A stretch of DNA of 64,000 nt from Spinellus fusiger (GCA_025094145.1 JALLLS010000070.1:62001-126000); one strand, 5' to 3'. Shown: positions 32,309-47,322, counted from the stretch's first letter. Translations and numbers: made by a program. Notes: generated by a model not told the origin, from the sequence alone.

Positions 32309-35300
32309 TTAGTACTCTGGTCTACGTATAGCATTGTACTTTACAACCGCTTCTTCTATCTTCTTGAAAAACAGTTCACGGGTCTTTTTGTCAGTAATAA
32401 GCAAGAAGGGTTCCCATTTTTGACTTGATAGTTGAATTGCAATACCAGTAGTCTCGCATTTTATCGTCTTGATATCTGTAAATGGCTCTTGCCATTCAAC
32501 AGAAATACGTCTTGTTCTCATAAGCATCACACGATTGGATGTCAACATGGCGATTCGTTCATCATCTTGTATGTTGCAGTGTATAATATAAGAGTCCTGG
32601 AAGTATTTTCCATTATCTGATTCTCTCAACCAATACTGTCCTTGTGCCTCCTTTTCAGAATAGGGCTAAAGAAATGGAATAAGAGAAAGAAAATGATAGA
32701 AGAATTGTCTTCTCTTGAAAAAAAATAAAAATAAAATAAAAAAACATACTTTCAAAATGCCATCATGGCCAATATAACGAGGATGACGAATACGTTCAAT
32801 GTCATTGATATCAGTAGAAGTGGTTGAGTTACGAATGCCTTCTGTAACATTACTAGCTAAATCAAAAGCACCAACAACAGGTTTTGTTACGGCACTAGTA
32901 CATCAAACCCATTAGTATATGTGAATGGCTTTCCTACACTCATCTATCAACTTACCCAACAAGCCCTCTACCAAATCCTGTGATAAATCCACTAACACCT
33001 TGTTTACTAGCACCTTCAATTGGTCGTGTCTATTTAATAGAAAGTCAAGATGCTGTCCTTTTTCTTTCTTTCCATAAACGAGATAATAAATGGCTTACCA
33101 CAAGACCAGTAACACCACTTGCAATACTACTAGCAAAAGAGTTTGCACCTTGTGCCATACCTCCCAATGCATGGCGTGGTTTATTTCTTGCCATGTCCAT
33201 GCGACGACGGCTCTGATACTGTCTGTCCATGGTTGCAGCTGATAGTCCTTTACTGATACTTCCTGTGAATTTTGTAAAGCTGTCTGTGACGCCAAATACA
33301 CTCTTTCTAACAAAGCCACTGACTCCCTAAAAAGAGGGATGAGTACACAGAGAGTATTGAAAACATACTCTTGCAATTCCTAATCCAAGGTCTTGAGGAC
33401 GGTCACTCATGATAAAGCCTTGCCATGGTTCGTAGAAGAGTTCAGCAACACCCGAGCTCAAATTGTTAAATAGGCCCACTATCCCAAAGTATAAATATTG
33501 GATCATCTGAATACTATAGTTTACCAGGATTTCCAAGGAAGTCAGCAGAACCCAAAACACTGTGGATTTGGTAAATGAATTGATCGCTGTAATGAATAAA
33601 AATACGATTTGCTAAGTCTGGGCCACTGGCTCTTAGATTTTCAACTGCTAGAGCATTGAATCTCATTGGAGCAGCCTATTGAAAATAACGATAGGTGAAT
33701 ACACTTGAAAAAAAGAAGAATAAACTTACATTAATATTGCCAATAGCCATTGTCAAGATATTAACAAAGAAAGTAAGAGGTGAGTTGCTTTGTGATCTAT
33801 AGATTCGATTTATTATTAATAAACTGTATACATCATACTGTATTTACCTTTCACCAACAGTATTGACTTCATCAGTTCTCAAGAAAGAGAGATCAAAACG
33901 AATAGGCTGAATACTGAGCATTTCAAAGTACAGTTGAGTTATCACGTCTTCTAACATAACATCTGGGATTTCGTTATTATATTCCCATAGCCTACACAAA
34001 AAGAACATCGAGTTTTAGTATCTAATAAGAAAGATTGTATAAATACTTACTTTTCATTAGCGACTGAGCTCCATCCTGCAACATCAATGTGAGAAAATTC
34101 AAGAATAGCATATATAAACTCTTCGCTTATTTCAACACTCATTTCTTGCAAAAGAACAGAAAAATATTTAAAGTATAAAACACCATGTGCTAAAACAAAA
34201 CAAAATGAATAAAAAAACACATCCTTGTCTCTACTTACAGTCGTCTTTGACCCTATCAAGAGCAAGTTGGAATGTGGGTAATATATCTTGCTTAGATTCC
34301 TTAGCGACATTGGTAGGATACAAAAGAATGGGAAACATTGAGGCATTCAATTGATTATCAATCTAATAAAGTCTATTAGAACACAAAGGGATAGTTTATA
34401 GGCTTACTTGAACCCATTTAATATTCCATCGGATGGACTGATACATATTTGAGTCTTGAAATTTTAAGTGAAGTCCCCGGAGAGTAATATAGACGATTTC
34501 CTGCTCACAATACTCACATTAATATTCTATCTAATATTAAGTTTGGCTATTATTAATAATCTTACCTGAAGATGTTTATTAATGACCGAGAGACCAATTT
34601 GTGCAATGTCAATACGGAATACAAAGTTTACAATTGTTTTCATGTCAACAGCCTCAAACTCATCACGACTCGTACTCTCTTTTGAAGAAGAAGAGGAGGA
34701 GGAAGAGATGGATTTTGCTAAAGTGGGCCTGAACAAGCTCTCGGACTGATTGAAAGGTTTTAAATACACCACTTGTGCCATATCACACGTTTTGATGTCC
34801 ACAGAGGCAATAGCATGTTCTCCATCTCGTGTCTAAAATAACATAAAAACAATGAGCTCTTTTGAACCGACTAACATTACTTATATTATTATAAGTGTAC
34901 TTACATTGTATCGGAAAGGTGTCTGGCTACCAATCTCTTGCAGATCAATACTTCTTTCACGACCATGGATGTTCAAGATAAGTTTCTTCTCTTTGTTAGC
35001 AGGCATGTCCCAAGAGTAACGAACTGTTTGGTGAGCAGGCAAACGGTATCTTTTTGTTGTCTGGTTGTATACTCTATTATCGCTAAAGTCATCTCTTACA
35101 ACCATGAAGTCTTCTTGATAAAATGTCATTGGATCATTTGTATCATTGACAAGTTTGTAAGGCCACTTGTTATTAGCTTCTTTAGACAAAAATATAAAAA
35201 TGGTTGCATCTTGTAAAATAGTAGTAACGCGCATTAACATGGCAGTTGTACCATCTGCACGTTCAAGACGAATATGCATTTTCCCAATATCTTGAATATT

Positions 35301-38300
35301 GAATGGTGAAGACCTATGTTTATGTTTATATATATATTAGTAACTGTTACCTCGGTATCATACTGGATTATCCTGCATTACCATATGTTATTGATACCAG
35401 GTAACTTAATGCTTAGTTGCTTTTCAGCATTACGACGAAGGTTGTAAAGTGAGATTCTTTGTTTTGAAGCCAGGTTATTATCAACTCTCGACTCGGGTTC
35501 ACGGAAGCGAATATCTTCATCCATTTCGTTTCTCAAGATAAAGCGGGGTGTAATAGTGATCACCTTTGAAAGTTTACACTGGTAAAATAGATACAATAGT
35601 TTAAGTATTTATAGACACATACTATGGCTATCGAATATTTACCTTTCCTTGACCTTCTTGAACACTGATACCAACATGTGTCTCCTCTGTTTTAGAAGCA
35701 GTAGGCACTGTCACATCATACATACTACCAACAGCTTCAAAACTAATGGGCTAAATTGAAACAGGTTTAGTATTGATTCTATATAGTATTTCCATACTTA
35801 TTTTGTACTTACTCCACTCCACTCTGAACCTGCTATTTGGATAGAGAGTCTATTACCATTATCCATTCTAGGATATGAGTACATAAATGGCTCAGGCTAT
35901 ATCAATAGTATAGTATGTTTAATAGCCTGGAAGTATATTAGGCTTATTTCTTACCTTTACACCAGAATGACAAATAAAAGCATTTTGGGCTGATGAGAAC
36001 ATTGAATTTTGCCAAGCAAGTTTTGGCTTGAATCCAATAGGACATCCAGTTTTGTTGATGATAACATAGGGACAGTAAATACTGTATTTGTGCGATCCTC
36101 CAGAATCTGGTACTTCACTATTAATATTTCCAAAATAAATAAATAAAAGATAGATAGATAGATAGATAGAAAGCAGTGCCAACAAAAAACTTAGTCATAG
36201 TTCTTTTTCAATATTAACAAATCACTTACAGTGTACTGATTTTAAGAGTGAGTAGTGCATTTGTTTTACTCTTAAGCTGTAGTGTATCGTCTGTATTCAA
36301 ATCTTCTGTCCCTCTTGTGCTAATGATAGCAAAATCACTTGGATGGTAGTCTGCATAAAGTGAATAGAATTAGAGTCAAGTGTATAAATATTCATGACAT
36401 CTGTATAGACTCTACCTGAATCAGAAATATCGACATTCAAAAGCAATAAATGTCCATTCTTTATCACATGGAGTGGTGCTACTCCACCCTTTCTTAAGAA
36501 TGAGCTAAAGTCCTGTGTGGCAGACTTATCAATTATTCTGAAGTTTAGGTCATAGGGAAGTAGGTTTTCTATTTCTACAGGAGGACTAAAGCGAATAGCC
36601 ATTACTGGGTAATGCCTAAAGATAAAATGATAAGTTATTTGATGTAATTTACACCTTACCCAAACAATATATTCTTCTTGTCCAAACGAGTATGCATCTG
36701 GAATATAAAAGGTGGCATATCACCACTGTGTGCTAAGCACTGGACAGTATTGTGGCCAGCTGAATTCCTGACAAGATCTCTCCAGTGCAATGCCTTTTCT
36801 GTCCACTTGTAGCCAAATCCATCTGAAAAGAAGAGTAGGTCAATGTACCATTCACATGTTGAGTAGTTACCATCGGGTCGAACAGAGAATCTACTGTTAT
36901 AGGCCGCTTCAATAGGAATAGGATAGTCACTACCAGGAGCTGTTGAAAAAAGAAAAAAGAAATAGATAGTAGGATAAGCAGCTATAGTCCTTTTTTATAT
37001 TCTCTTACCAATCTTCTTGAAGTTTCTCTCAAAGTTCCCCATGCGATCAATCAATATCAAATCAAGTGGCAGAAGTGTCCTATTCTCAATGACCATAGTG
37101 GATCTAATATTCACCACCTTGACATTGTCTACAAGCTTGATATCAAACATAACTTGATGCTGAACCTCATCAATCACTGGACGGAGGGAGTACATGTGTT
37201 GTCCTTCAGTATCCACTGAAATATCACGAAGGCACTCCCATAATGCTCCACCCATTTGTACATTCAATAGATTGCTATTGACAGAAGAAGTTGTCTGTCA
37301 TTGCATGCATATATGTCACTATTCATCCATTGATCATAGAATGAACCTACCTCACGACGTTTTCTCCAGTCCTCAAACCACCAAGCTATTTCTCCTTCAT
37401 TCATCAAGTCTTTTACCACTATTTCTTGGCTGTTGTCGGTCATAGTGCTCCAAAGATGAATAGTGTAGCCAGTGTTATTTACAATACGATAAGGTGCTAT
37501 TGTACCACGTTCACCATGATAGCCCACTTCAGAGTGTTTATCCAGTAATCTTAGTGTAGCCAATGCACTCTCTAAGAACGTATGAGTGATATTGATATCC
37601 AACATAGCCTTGGAGACAATATCTATAGTAAGAGGCTCGTTGGACATGTTGTTGCGTGATACAGCAAACTGTACATTCCATGGCTCAACCAGTGGCTCCC
37701 AATGAGAGTTTTTAATATTGAAATAGTTGACATAGGTAGACAATTCAACTCGAGCCGACAGCTAAACATCTAAGTGACATGATTCAAAAGCATTGATTCT
37801 TACCGATCGAGACCAGTCAATAAGATCGACACTAAATGGCTTTAAACTCATATCCACCATAGGCATTTCATGAATCTCATCAATCAGAATCACTTGCATG
37901 CCCTGGAAAGAAGCTCTCAACTGTCCAAAAAGAAAAAGAAAAGAAAAGAAAAGAAAAAGAGAGAGAGGTTAATTACTCTTTCTAAAGACCATCCCCAACT
38001 TACTGATTCTTTGTTATTTATTGAGCTAACACTATTCATTGATGTCTCCCACTGGCCAGAGCCCACATATGCCTTTGGGTATTCCAGGGTCAATAGTTTG
38101 GCAGTATTGCCACCACTTATACTTGTTTCATACAGCGCATAGGCTTTGTTAAATATATCTGTAATCAACAAGGCATCACGGTAGGAAAGACGCAATACAA
38201 GTGCATCCACATCCGCTTGAAGTTCTGTTAAGAATTGTCCCTCCATGCCGCTTAGATTATTCATAGAAATAGAAACATCAAATGTTTGAATAAACTTCAG

Positions 38301-41300
38301 TGTTGACACTCTACGCTTGTCCATACGACATAAGAACATTCCCATTTGTTGAATAGCCAAGGCAGTAACGGCTTGCCGAGAAATAATCACTTGTTCTGCT
38401 GACAATACCACTGCCTCCGAATCCACCAAGTTCGGATTGGCAAGAAGAACAAATTCAGCCCTAACTACCTTGAGACTATAAGAGAGGTCAATGCCTTGTT
38501 CTGCTACTGGATCTGGTGCATTCTCTGGGTGTTTGGGTTGACTTGGACTTGCATTGAAAGGGGTGACAATAAAGTCTCTTAATACCAGGGCATGATCTAA
38601 TGACAGTATGATTTTGGGATCATTGATCGTGATCACTGCCACACCATAGCGTGTAGGTTCAGCAGCAGATAGATTAAGTTCCATTTCAAATTGATAACCC
38701 GTAGTGTTGGCAGGTATGATCTGTTTGTGTTGGTTGGAGATGTTGGGACGAGAATCATCGACTGTCAGTGAGCGTACTTTAATATCCATCTCAATTGCAT
38801 TGGTTTTGAGTATATTGATCTTTACAAGACTGTCGTTCAATGCTACTTTAAGTAGACTGTCTGGCGTTCCAGTCTGAGTTTCCTTGTCTGTCAACAACTC
38901 TAGTCGAATGGTCTGTGCTCTCAAGTCCATCTGAATACGCAGAGGCTCCTTTCTCGACTCTTCAGTCACTGTTGTACTCTTTTTTCCTGTCTCTGAGGGT
39001 TGTTCATTGGATACTAAAGACACAGCCTCTGTGTTTGAACCCGAGAACAGACGAGACACCATATTGATAGCATCCATCAAGAACATGTACTGGCGTTCTG
39101 TCAAACACATGGAAAGATCTGACAGCCTTCCACACACATCCATGTCAGGTCGTATAAGGGACAGTTGCTGGGGACTCTTGATATCAAATGTGAAATCTGT
39201 ATTCTCAACAATAGGTAGGGTTTGTGCTTGGATTTTTTTAGTGCTTTCAGACACAGTGTGAAAAGTAGAGACTACATGAATAGCACGAAGACCTGCTCTA
39301 ATGGCATTAATGCAACTATCTTCTTCTTCTACAAATGCATTGGAAGCCCATATTTCACCCAAATGAGCCACCACTACATCCAGTGGATGTTGATGCATTT
39401 CTGGGAATACCACCACTGGTGTTTTGATCACCACATCAAAGTGCATTTTTGTAGCTGCTTGTTGTAGCTGCTGAGCAGATTCAAGAGCTGCTTGACGTGC
39501 ACGGTCAAAAATAAGCTTCATTTCTGCAAATTTACTAAGGTAAGCCATGCATCGACCGATGGGCTGCTCTATAAATGTGAATTGAGCTGATCCCATGCGC
39601 AAGTAAAGTAGTTGATCAAAGCTTGGGTAGGAAGGCGTGCCTTCTTCAAACGTCTCAAATCTTAGATCAATGAGTTCTTGGCCCTGAATGGTAAGTAGAT
39701 CATGGCCCTGACTTGTGGTAGCACTAACACCAGAAGATGTAGGAGTAAGATCGTCGGTAAGAGTGAAGTTGGCAAACTTGGCAGATAGCTTGGTGGTATT
39801 TTGAATGAGAAGAACAGACATATCTCCATGTGAGAGTCGACCTGTAGCAAGTCGAACTCCATCATCATTCAAGATAAAGTTGACACTATCTAGTAATAGA
39901 TGAACGTAGATGTTGCTGGAAGTTTGTGAGACATCCACCTTTGTGGAAATACGATGTTTAGCAAGAGCATCTCTGGTAGTAGAGAGACGTCTATCATTGG
40001 CAGTTGAATGAATGATAGTACTGAGCCCCAGTGTATTTCTTGTAGGTAGTTCATCCTCTACAAATGTATCTAGCACAAAACTGTACAGTGTAAGAACTGA
40101 ACTTTGTGTAATAATACAGTTAAGAGTGGATAGAGTCACTTTGACAGTTTGATCAATGCCTTTGTACACATCAAGATATTCAGGACTTGCTTTATCGACA
40201 CGAATATAGTTTACATGTACTAGTTCACTCTTCTCACTCTTCTCATGTTTGTCTTTGTTTTCTGATGAAGAAACGACCCCGTGGTCTGAAGTGACAAGAT
40301 ATTTGAATTCATTTCCATGTTTCATTCTATCCACTACATTCAATGACTCTAACGAAAGATTGACTGTCATATCGTAAGGACGCAGACAATAATCCAATGA
40401 AAGATGTTCAAGAGCAAGTTCACATAACAAGTCTTCAAACAAATGATGGGCTTCCTTCATCTTTTTAGCCTGAGAGACATTAATAGACACTTTGTCGACT
40501 TTGAAGGACAGTTCAAAAATCTTTTGGCTCACAAGAATCGTATCTTTCGACACTTTCTTTACGTTTGTAATTTCTGTCTCCAAGGTTTCTGCCATGGACC
40601 GGGTCTCATTGCTCGACTTTTCACTGTCAGTTGTTTCACTGCCTGTATCAAGGTATAAGTCCTGATCACTTTGTTCCCATAAACGAGTGGCCATAATATC
40701 TTTCGTGCGCTGAGTGTCCAATGCATCCAAGGCATCTGAGGGCAAAGTGTCTTGTTTTACACCGGTACCCAACAACCCAGAGGCTTCTATCAATCGTGGA
40801 AGCTGCATCAAAATACGATACTTTGTGTCTGAGAAGTTAAGAGACAATAGAGGAAGATGTCCTGACATTTTGAAGCGTGTAAGATCATTTGATTTCGCAA
40901 CAATACACATCTGAAGCAGAAAAGTCATATCAATACGATCTACCAAATGAAGATAGCTGTATTCCTTGGTAGGCCGCCGTATCTGAGCTAAACACATATC
41001 CACTGAATCTCCTGCAAGTATTTTTGTCTGAGTGAGTTGAATAGTGAACTTGTCGTACATAAAAGAGCGCAATTGAACGTAATCTTCAGTAGTGTACTCT
41101 GTACTTTTCTTTGATTTCATTTGGTTGAATGTGTCAGGAGAGACAAGATTGCTCTCAATGTTAATATGACCAGCATCAATGACAATACCACGGCTATTTT
41201 TTAATGTACAGCTGAATGGAGAGAATTAGTAGTGTAGTAATAAAGAAGACCTACTTTTCAGGAATGATAATCACAGGAGCGTCCATATCAACACGAAGAT

Positions 41301-44236
41301 CCAATGTCGTATGTCTCTCTAGTGCAAAAGCAAGACTTGCTCGTGTTTGGTTTTTAATGTCTTCCAATGTATCTCCAGCTACTTCAATCAATGCATTTAC
41401 ACTATCCGCACTTGTTTCTGGTGGAGTGAGAAAGTCAAGCACAGTACGAATAATGAGTGGATTATACACAATATCTATATTTCGCATCACTAGAGCTACA
41501 GCATTGTCTGCTCTCCCATCCAGCGGTTTGTGTTCTACAGTCAATGAAAAGAAAGGATTCTTCATATTCTCGAATTTGATGTGTTTTTCTAGCTGAGATT
41601 GACGTTTATCGTTTTTTTTCTGCTTCACACCAATGAGTTTTCGATAATGAGTGTCTTTAGTAGTGCCATCATACAGAATAAGATCTCCCAGAGCAGCTGT
41701 TCCTACAAAAGATCCAACATATTGAACAGCCCCCAACATGACGGTATCAAAGACAAGAGAAACAAGCTCTACAGGATTCTCAGAATGAGGCTCACGTTTC
41801 AATGTAAAGGATCCCTTATTGAGTGTAGTTCTCAGAGACAAAAGAATGGTCTAAAAGATAGTATATTCAGTAAGAATTATATATAAATATATATACTTTT
41901 ACTTACATCTTTAGGAAAATCGATGGATTCCACTACAGCCTCCATCTCTTCATCATACTCAATAGCATCATAAAACTCTTGTTTCTGTTCTTCTGTGATG
42001 ACTAGACTCTCATCCTCTTCCTACTCAAGGATATAAGACCACCACTAATACTACTACAACAACGACTAGACATGTATTCAAGACACTTACCTGTTGATTT
42101 GTAGCATCTGCTCCACTTGACCACCAAGAGCTAAGCCAACCTTTTGAGTTGGCGGCCTGTGCTTCTGCTTTTTTTCGTTTTCTATCTTCCTCCGCTGCTA
42201 TCAACAGGGCCATGCTATTGAGTCAACTTGTTCAAAATATTCTAATTTACCTAATATCTCTTTTTCACGTCTCAACCGTGCCTTGGAGCGTCCCCTGTAC
42301 AGTCGAATATCTTCATAGCTCAACTTGTGTTCCAATGCTTCCAGTGCCAAGTGTTGTTCTTCTGTTGCCTGTCCTAGTTTACAGGCTACATAGCAGTCAA
42401 TGTAAGCCCACCGATCATCTCTTCTCTGCTTCAAACGAGCCCATGTCCATCGTTCATGACGCTCATGGATCTCTGACAAGACAGCATGACCAGCAAATCT
42501 AAAATAAGCCAAGGGATCTGTACGTGGTGTGACATGACTAGGAGGATGTAGTTTCTGATACTAATGATTTCCATAGGTGAACAAGTACATTAGCTATCCT
42601 AATGTACACAATGCACACTTTGTCTACCTTTTGTTTCTTCAAGTAGGAATGAAACAGATCCACCATGAGAATGGCATCTCTGTACTGTTCATCGTCCACG
42701 ACAAAAGACAGCTCATCAAAGAGAAGAGTGGCATCCATCTTGGGAACATCACCACCGAACTTCTTATTCATTTTGATCTATGGTTGGAAGAGATGAATAC
42801 AGTAAAAGATGAATACCACTCTAATGCGTATGTTTGTGCACTTACTCTGCCTGTACCCGACACTGGTTTAACAATGTACTGATGGACACTAGGGATATTG
42901 GCTTTGGTAGCAATCTATACATTTTTATTATTTTTATTATTATTTGTATGATTTTCCATTTCTCATTTCCAATCTTCTTTATGGATAGGGCATAACTTAC
43001 AAGATGACGGAAACTCTCATTGCCTTGTTCCTCTTCTAGATTGACTAGAGATGGACTGTCTGTATTCCAATAGACTGACAAAGATTCTAGGGTCGCCAGC
43101 TACACACACACATAGCATTTTGTATTATTTATTTACATTTATATTTATATTTATATATTTATATATTTATATTTATATTTCATTTTGAATATTAATATAG
43201 AAACAGACAGACCACAGAGTCTCTTTATTTATAAATATATTTATATTTACCTTGTGGATTGTATTGACGGCTTCTCCAATGGTCTGAGGAATCCATTGGT
43301 CATCTGTAGAAATAGCCGACAGCTCATTCAAAGTAATACCAGCTGCAAACCGATGTCCAGGCACAGACACAGCATCCTCATAGCGTATATGAATATTAGT
43401 GATAGAAAACTGAAGATTGTTCAGTATCTTTTGCATTAATTGGTTGGCAAATGTGTCATTTTTTGTTTCTTCTGTAGCATTGGAGATTTCTGCAGGACGG
43501 ACCAATTCAGCATCCGCCAGTTGACGCATTTTAGCCTCATAATGTCTTGTCTCTATTTCTTCTGCTGTCATCTAATGTGTGTATTTTTATACAGATATAA
43601 AGATATATGAATATTGGTGGGTTTATTGGTAACATTGCTCTCTTTTCTCTCTTTTCTCTCTCTGTGTGTATAGATGTATAGATGTATAGATGTATAGAAT
43701 CAACCCCACTCCCTTCCCTTCCCCTCCACTTACAGTGGATTCATTTCTTGGTACAGCAAGAACAAAGACGTCACTGATATTGACCATTACTGGCTTTCCC
43801 TTGAGATTAGACCAGGGAATAGTCAGTGTGAGTTCACCCAGGTAGCCTAATATCCGTCATGAGAAGAGACATGTTGGTATGTTGGTATGTAGGGTATGTA
43901 GGGTATGAATAGGTGAACACCCCCCTCTCCCCTCCTTTTGAGAGTGCATTGGGTGGAAAGTACCTTGAAGGACATCCACGGGTAAGTTGAGTTTGTCGAG
44001 GGCTTCTCTTTTAAGTCGAAGGTTTCTTAGTACCACCTCGCCTGCATGAGGAAGTAGTCAAAGACACTGTTGTTTACTGTTTACTGTTCTTCTTCCACTG
44101 TCTAGTTTCTATCTTAAGAGAGGACTGGTGGGTGGTTACCTGACCAGATACCAATCTGGAGTTGGTTGTAGTTGAGGTTGGACACATAAGCACCGAGGAC
44201 TTTATTCAGAAGAGTAGACACAACTGATTCAAGCAT
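32309..44236 (-). CDS. VPS13: Vps13 bridge-like lipid transfer protein
   Basis: Very large rod-shaped protein that moves phospholipids between organelles at membrane contacts (ER, mitochondria, vacuole/endosome, prospore membrane). The start (44236) encodes the chorein_N domain: [40 protein letters not shown] and [20 protein letters not shown], spread over three small exons. About thirty short introns follow; one exon alone covers about 41215-38003. The adaptor-binding (VAB/SHR-BD) region lies about 34.9-37.8 kb. The C-terminal VPS13_C segment ([21 protein letters not shown], near 33.2 kb) and a PH-like domain ([18 protein letters not shown]) close the protein, ending RRPEY and TAA at 32309. 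I estimate 3,000-3,200 residues, as in yeast. Its ATG is only 109 bases downstream of the preceding gene's stop. Most individual splice sites were not verified. Confidence 0.92.
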
Positions 44237-44345
44237 GAAGAACAAGAGAACAAGAGAAAAAGAGAAAAAGAAAAAGAGAAAAAGAAAAAGAGAGAGAAAA
44301 AGAAAGAGAAAAAGAGAGAATATATTTCTTGGTGGTACAAGTGCT

Positions 44346-47248
44346 TTAAAGGGGTTTTTGGACAGGAAGGGTATGGGTGACAGTCTGATCAAGATACAAG
44401 TCCCAGTCTGTCCAATTGAGGCTAGACGGAAGGGTGGGGAGAGAAGCACTGTACGCAGTAGACACATTATAAGCAGTGGTGAGTGCGTAGGGCACAGTGG
44501 CACTGCATGCAGCACTTGGGCTATGGACAGAATGGACAGAATGAGAGGCATAGACTGAGTTTGGAGGATATCCAGTGTAGGCAGAGGTCGTGGTTGAGGA
44601 TAGGGTGGAGTATGGAGGCAGATAGGGAATGGCCTCTGGTCTATAAAAGGGCAGTGGAGGAGCAGACCCTACCACCTCACTCTGCATATCAGGAGTGATG
44701 CCACCGACAATGCTGGTGTTGATCATACGCTGGAACCAGTGGCTTTTTGGCATCTCGTTCTCTTGCTTTAGTTCATGGGGTTGTTTCAATGGTTCTGATG
44801 ATTTGACAGTGGTGGGTGGAGGAGGGATACAGACAGAGGTAGAAGCATAGCTAGAGGTAGAAGCATAGCTAGAGGTAGAAGCAGAGGTAGAGGTAGAAGC
44901 ATAGCTAGAGGTAGAAGCATAGCTAGAGGTAGAAGCAGAGGTAGAGGTAGAAGCATAGCTAGAGGTAGAAGCAGAGGTAGAGGTAGAAGCAGAGGTAGAG
45001 GTAGAAGCAGAGGTAGAGGTAGAAGCAGGAGGAGTGTGTATCAGTGGGGGCGTAGGCATAATGTAGGTTGTTCTTGCTGTCCTTGTTGTCTTTGCTGTCT
45101 TTGCTATCTTTGCTGTCTTTGCTGTCCTTACTGTGGCTGGACTTGGCCCTGTTGTAGCAGACACAGAGCTCTTCTTACTCTTCTTTACCACCACCACCTG
45201 CTGTGGCTTCTCCAACTCATGTGTCGTAATTAACATGGTCAGAATATCCACCGCCCTTGATGCTGGGCCTATGCTATGGTGATCGCGTAACAAATCAAGC
45301 GAGGAATGCAACCCACTCAACTTATGTTCATTGTGCCTGTCATGGCGCACATTGGAAAAGTGCACCAGAGAAGACTGGAACATAGCATACACAAAACACG
45401 TAGGCAGACACAAGGGACCATAGGACAGTGGATCCTGCTTCTGCTGTTCCTTCTGCCGCACAGTATGGTGCAGCTGTGTGGCCGCCTCTGTGCACTGGCG
45501 ACGGGATTCCTCCATCATGTAGCTGTCACAGAGCACCTCTGCACTAATAAAAGGTCGATGCAGTAACATCACCACCGTAGAATAAAACACCTGCAGATTC
45601 ACTAACAAACACCAAGTAAATGACACTGCATGGACCTTGTTGAGCCTAGTGCATGAAGCCTACCTTTTTGTGTGGCTGTCAGATACACACCACCCACAGA
45701 TTCCTCCAGGGACTGCTTCCACATCTCAAGCCGACGCTCAAACACAGCACGAATGGTAGGATCATCCAGCCCAGCATTCCTGTTCGAGTGTTTTGCATTA
45801 GGAGCATACAGGGCCTTGAGGATTCTCCCTAGAATCTCAGACAGCTTAATCATAAGTACAAATGGCTGGTAGATGGGGCCACCGCTGTCGGGATAGGGCG
45901 ACTCGTAGGGAGATGGGACGGCTGTATCAAAGTCACGGTCAAGGATGGTCAGTGGTTTGCCTGCCCTGGCGCCAATCCACCGATCAAGAATATAACAGGC
46001 ATAAAACACCCGGTGTCGAATCTCAATATCAATGGCAGGGAGATTCCAATGGGCACAGGATCGATGCATGCCCAGATCCTGTGCCATACGTATAGCACTT
46101 CCCAATGTGCACCACTGGATGCTCTCCACATCTCCCTCCTCCAGATCTAGATACAGCGTCATCAGAAGCGCCGCCTGGACATGGCAGAGGCGTGAGCGGT
46201 GGTTGTCTCTCAGTCGATGCATGACTTTGCGGAAATACCCATTGGCATGCTCCTTGGCATTGTCCTGTAAGTGGGCAAAGTGGACAGAGGCAAATCGAAA
46301 GGACAGGGCCAGGACAGCCTCCGTCACAATGGTAGAAGGCCGGGCATGGAAGCGTGGCTGGTGGAGGATGGGGAGAAAGGGGTGGACATGGCTAAAGAAA
46401 CTGTCCCGAGAAGAGAAGGGTTAGAGAGTAGACCACAGCCACAAAAGTACCTACAGTGCTATCATCTTGTCTGCTGTAGATTGGCTTACTTTTTGTAGAG
46501 GACTCTTCTCTAGGCTGGGAGAAGGGGTGTCAAAGATGGCCGACCGCATCGACAGTCCGACATCCAGCAGAGACTCCTGGCCAGTCGCCTTGTTATCTGT
46601 ACGCATCACCATCAATTCATCATCAGCCATCATTTGCAGCACAAGGTCACTTCTGCCCGGCCATCGTACAAATGTCTTGTATTTAAACAGTTCCTGGTCC
46701 AGTAGCTGTAATCCAGCGGATTGTCCAGTGTATTTGATAGAGTCATATTCTTCATCCTCTTCTGAGGAGGAGTCTGAGGGATGGGAGAAGTTGTTTTGTT
46801 CGAGTTCTTTGATGGAAGAGTGAGTGAGAGAGACTAGGAGGTTTTCGAGTTTCTTGCATCGTTTTTCGAGGTTATCTACGTAGCTAGTATAAGGAAGAAA
46901 AGATGAAGAAAAAGGAAAAAGCCAGCAAATGTAGGTGTATTAATGTTGGCATTGTTGCTATGACTACTACCACACTCACACACTGGGTGGCCCTCGTTTC
47001 TTGCGGGTCGTCTGGAACTCGCAGATATATCCCCACTATTCATTAATAAGAAAGTGATAAGACAAGCTTACTGCTTTGCAATTGGAGCAGGGAGTGGCAT
47101 GGTCTGCATCACACCGGGATTTGCGCTTACGACAAAAGTCACAGCTTCTTTTGGCACGGGTTCTCTTCAACGGAAGACCTGAATGAGACAGAGAGGAGGT
47201 TGGGGGATCCATAGGCTCATGAGGTGCGTGCGATTGAAGGCTGGTCAT
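44346..47248 (-). CDS. Zn2Cys6 transcription factor with Fungal_trans domain
   Basis: Nuclear regulator with the fungal binuclear zinc cluster. Exon 1 (from ATG 47248) carries KRSCDFCRKRKSRCDADH and CSNCKA, and the next exon supplies WGYICEF, completing Cys-x2-Cys-x6-Cys-x7-Cys-x2-Cys-x6-Cys. A linker/dimerisation helix follows (SYVDNLEKRCKKLENLL). The middle-homology (Fungal_trans) domain spans about 46.4-45.4 kb: FHARPSTIVTEAVLALSF, GDVESIQWCTLGSAIRMAQ, DLGMHR and RHRVFYACYILDRWIGARAG. The C-terminus is low complexity, with TAKTAK repeats and an ASTSTSASTSSYASTS tandem array, then a Ser/Tyr/Pro-rich tail that may activate transcription. Roughly 850-900 residues. The family resembles XlnR-type and Xlr1-type regulators, but the target pathway cannot be told from sequence. 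Confidence 0.88.
44833..45030 (-). repeat. In-frame minisatellite encoding Ser/Thr/Ala/Tyr repeats
   Basis: Tandem 6-base modules (GAGGTA, GAAGCA, TAGCTA) in 12- and 18-base combinations, inside the transcription factor's last exon. All units are multiples of three, so length changes keep the frame. Confidence 0.85.
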
Positions 47249-47322
47249 GTCATGGACTCAGCGGATATACAATACAGAAATAGGAAAAAGAGAAGAAACA
47301 CCAGAAAATAGCAGGCACAAAA

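Noticed and set aside
44235..44558. Plus-strand frame KKKRKRERKRK
   Set aside because: Reads the GA-rich spacer and the reverse of the transcription factor's end; low complexity.
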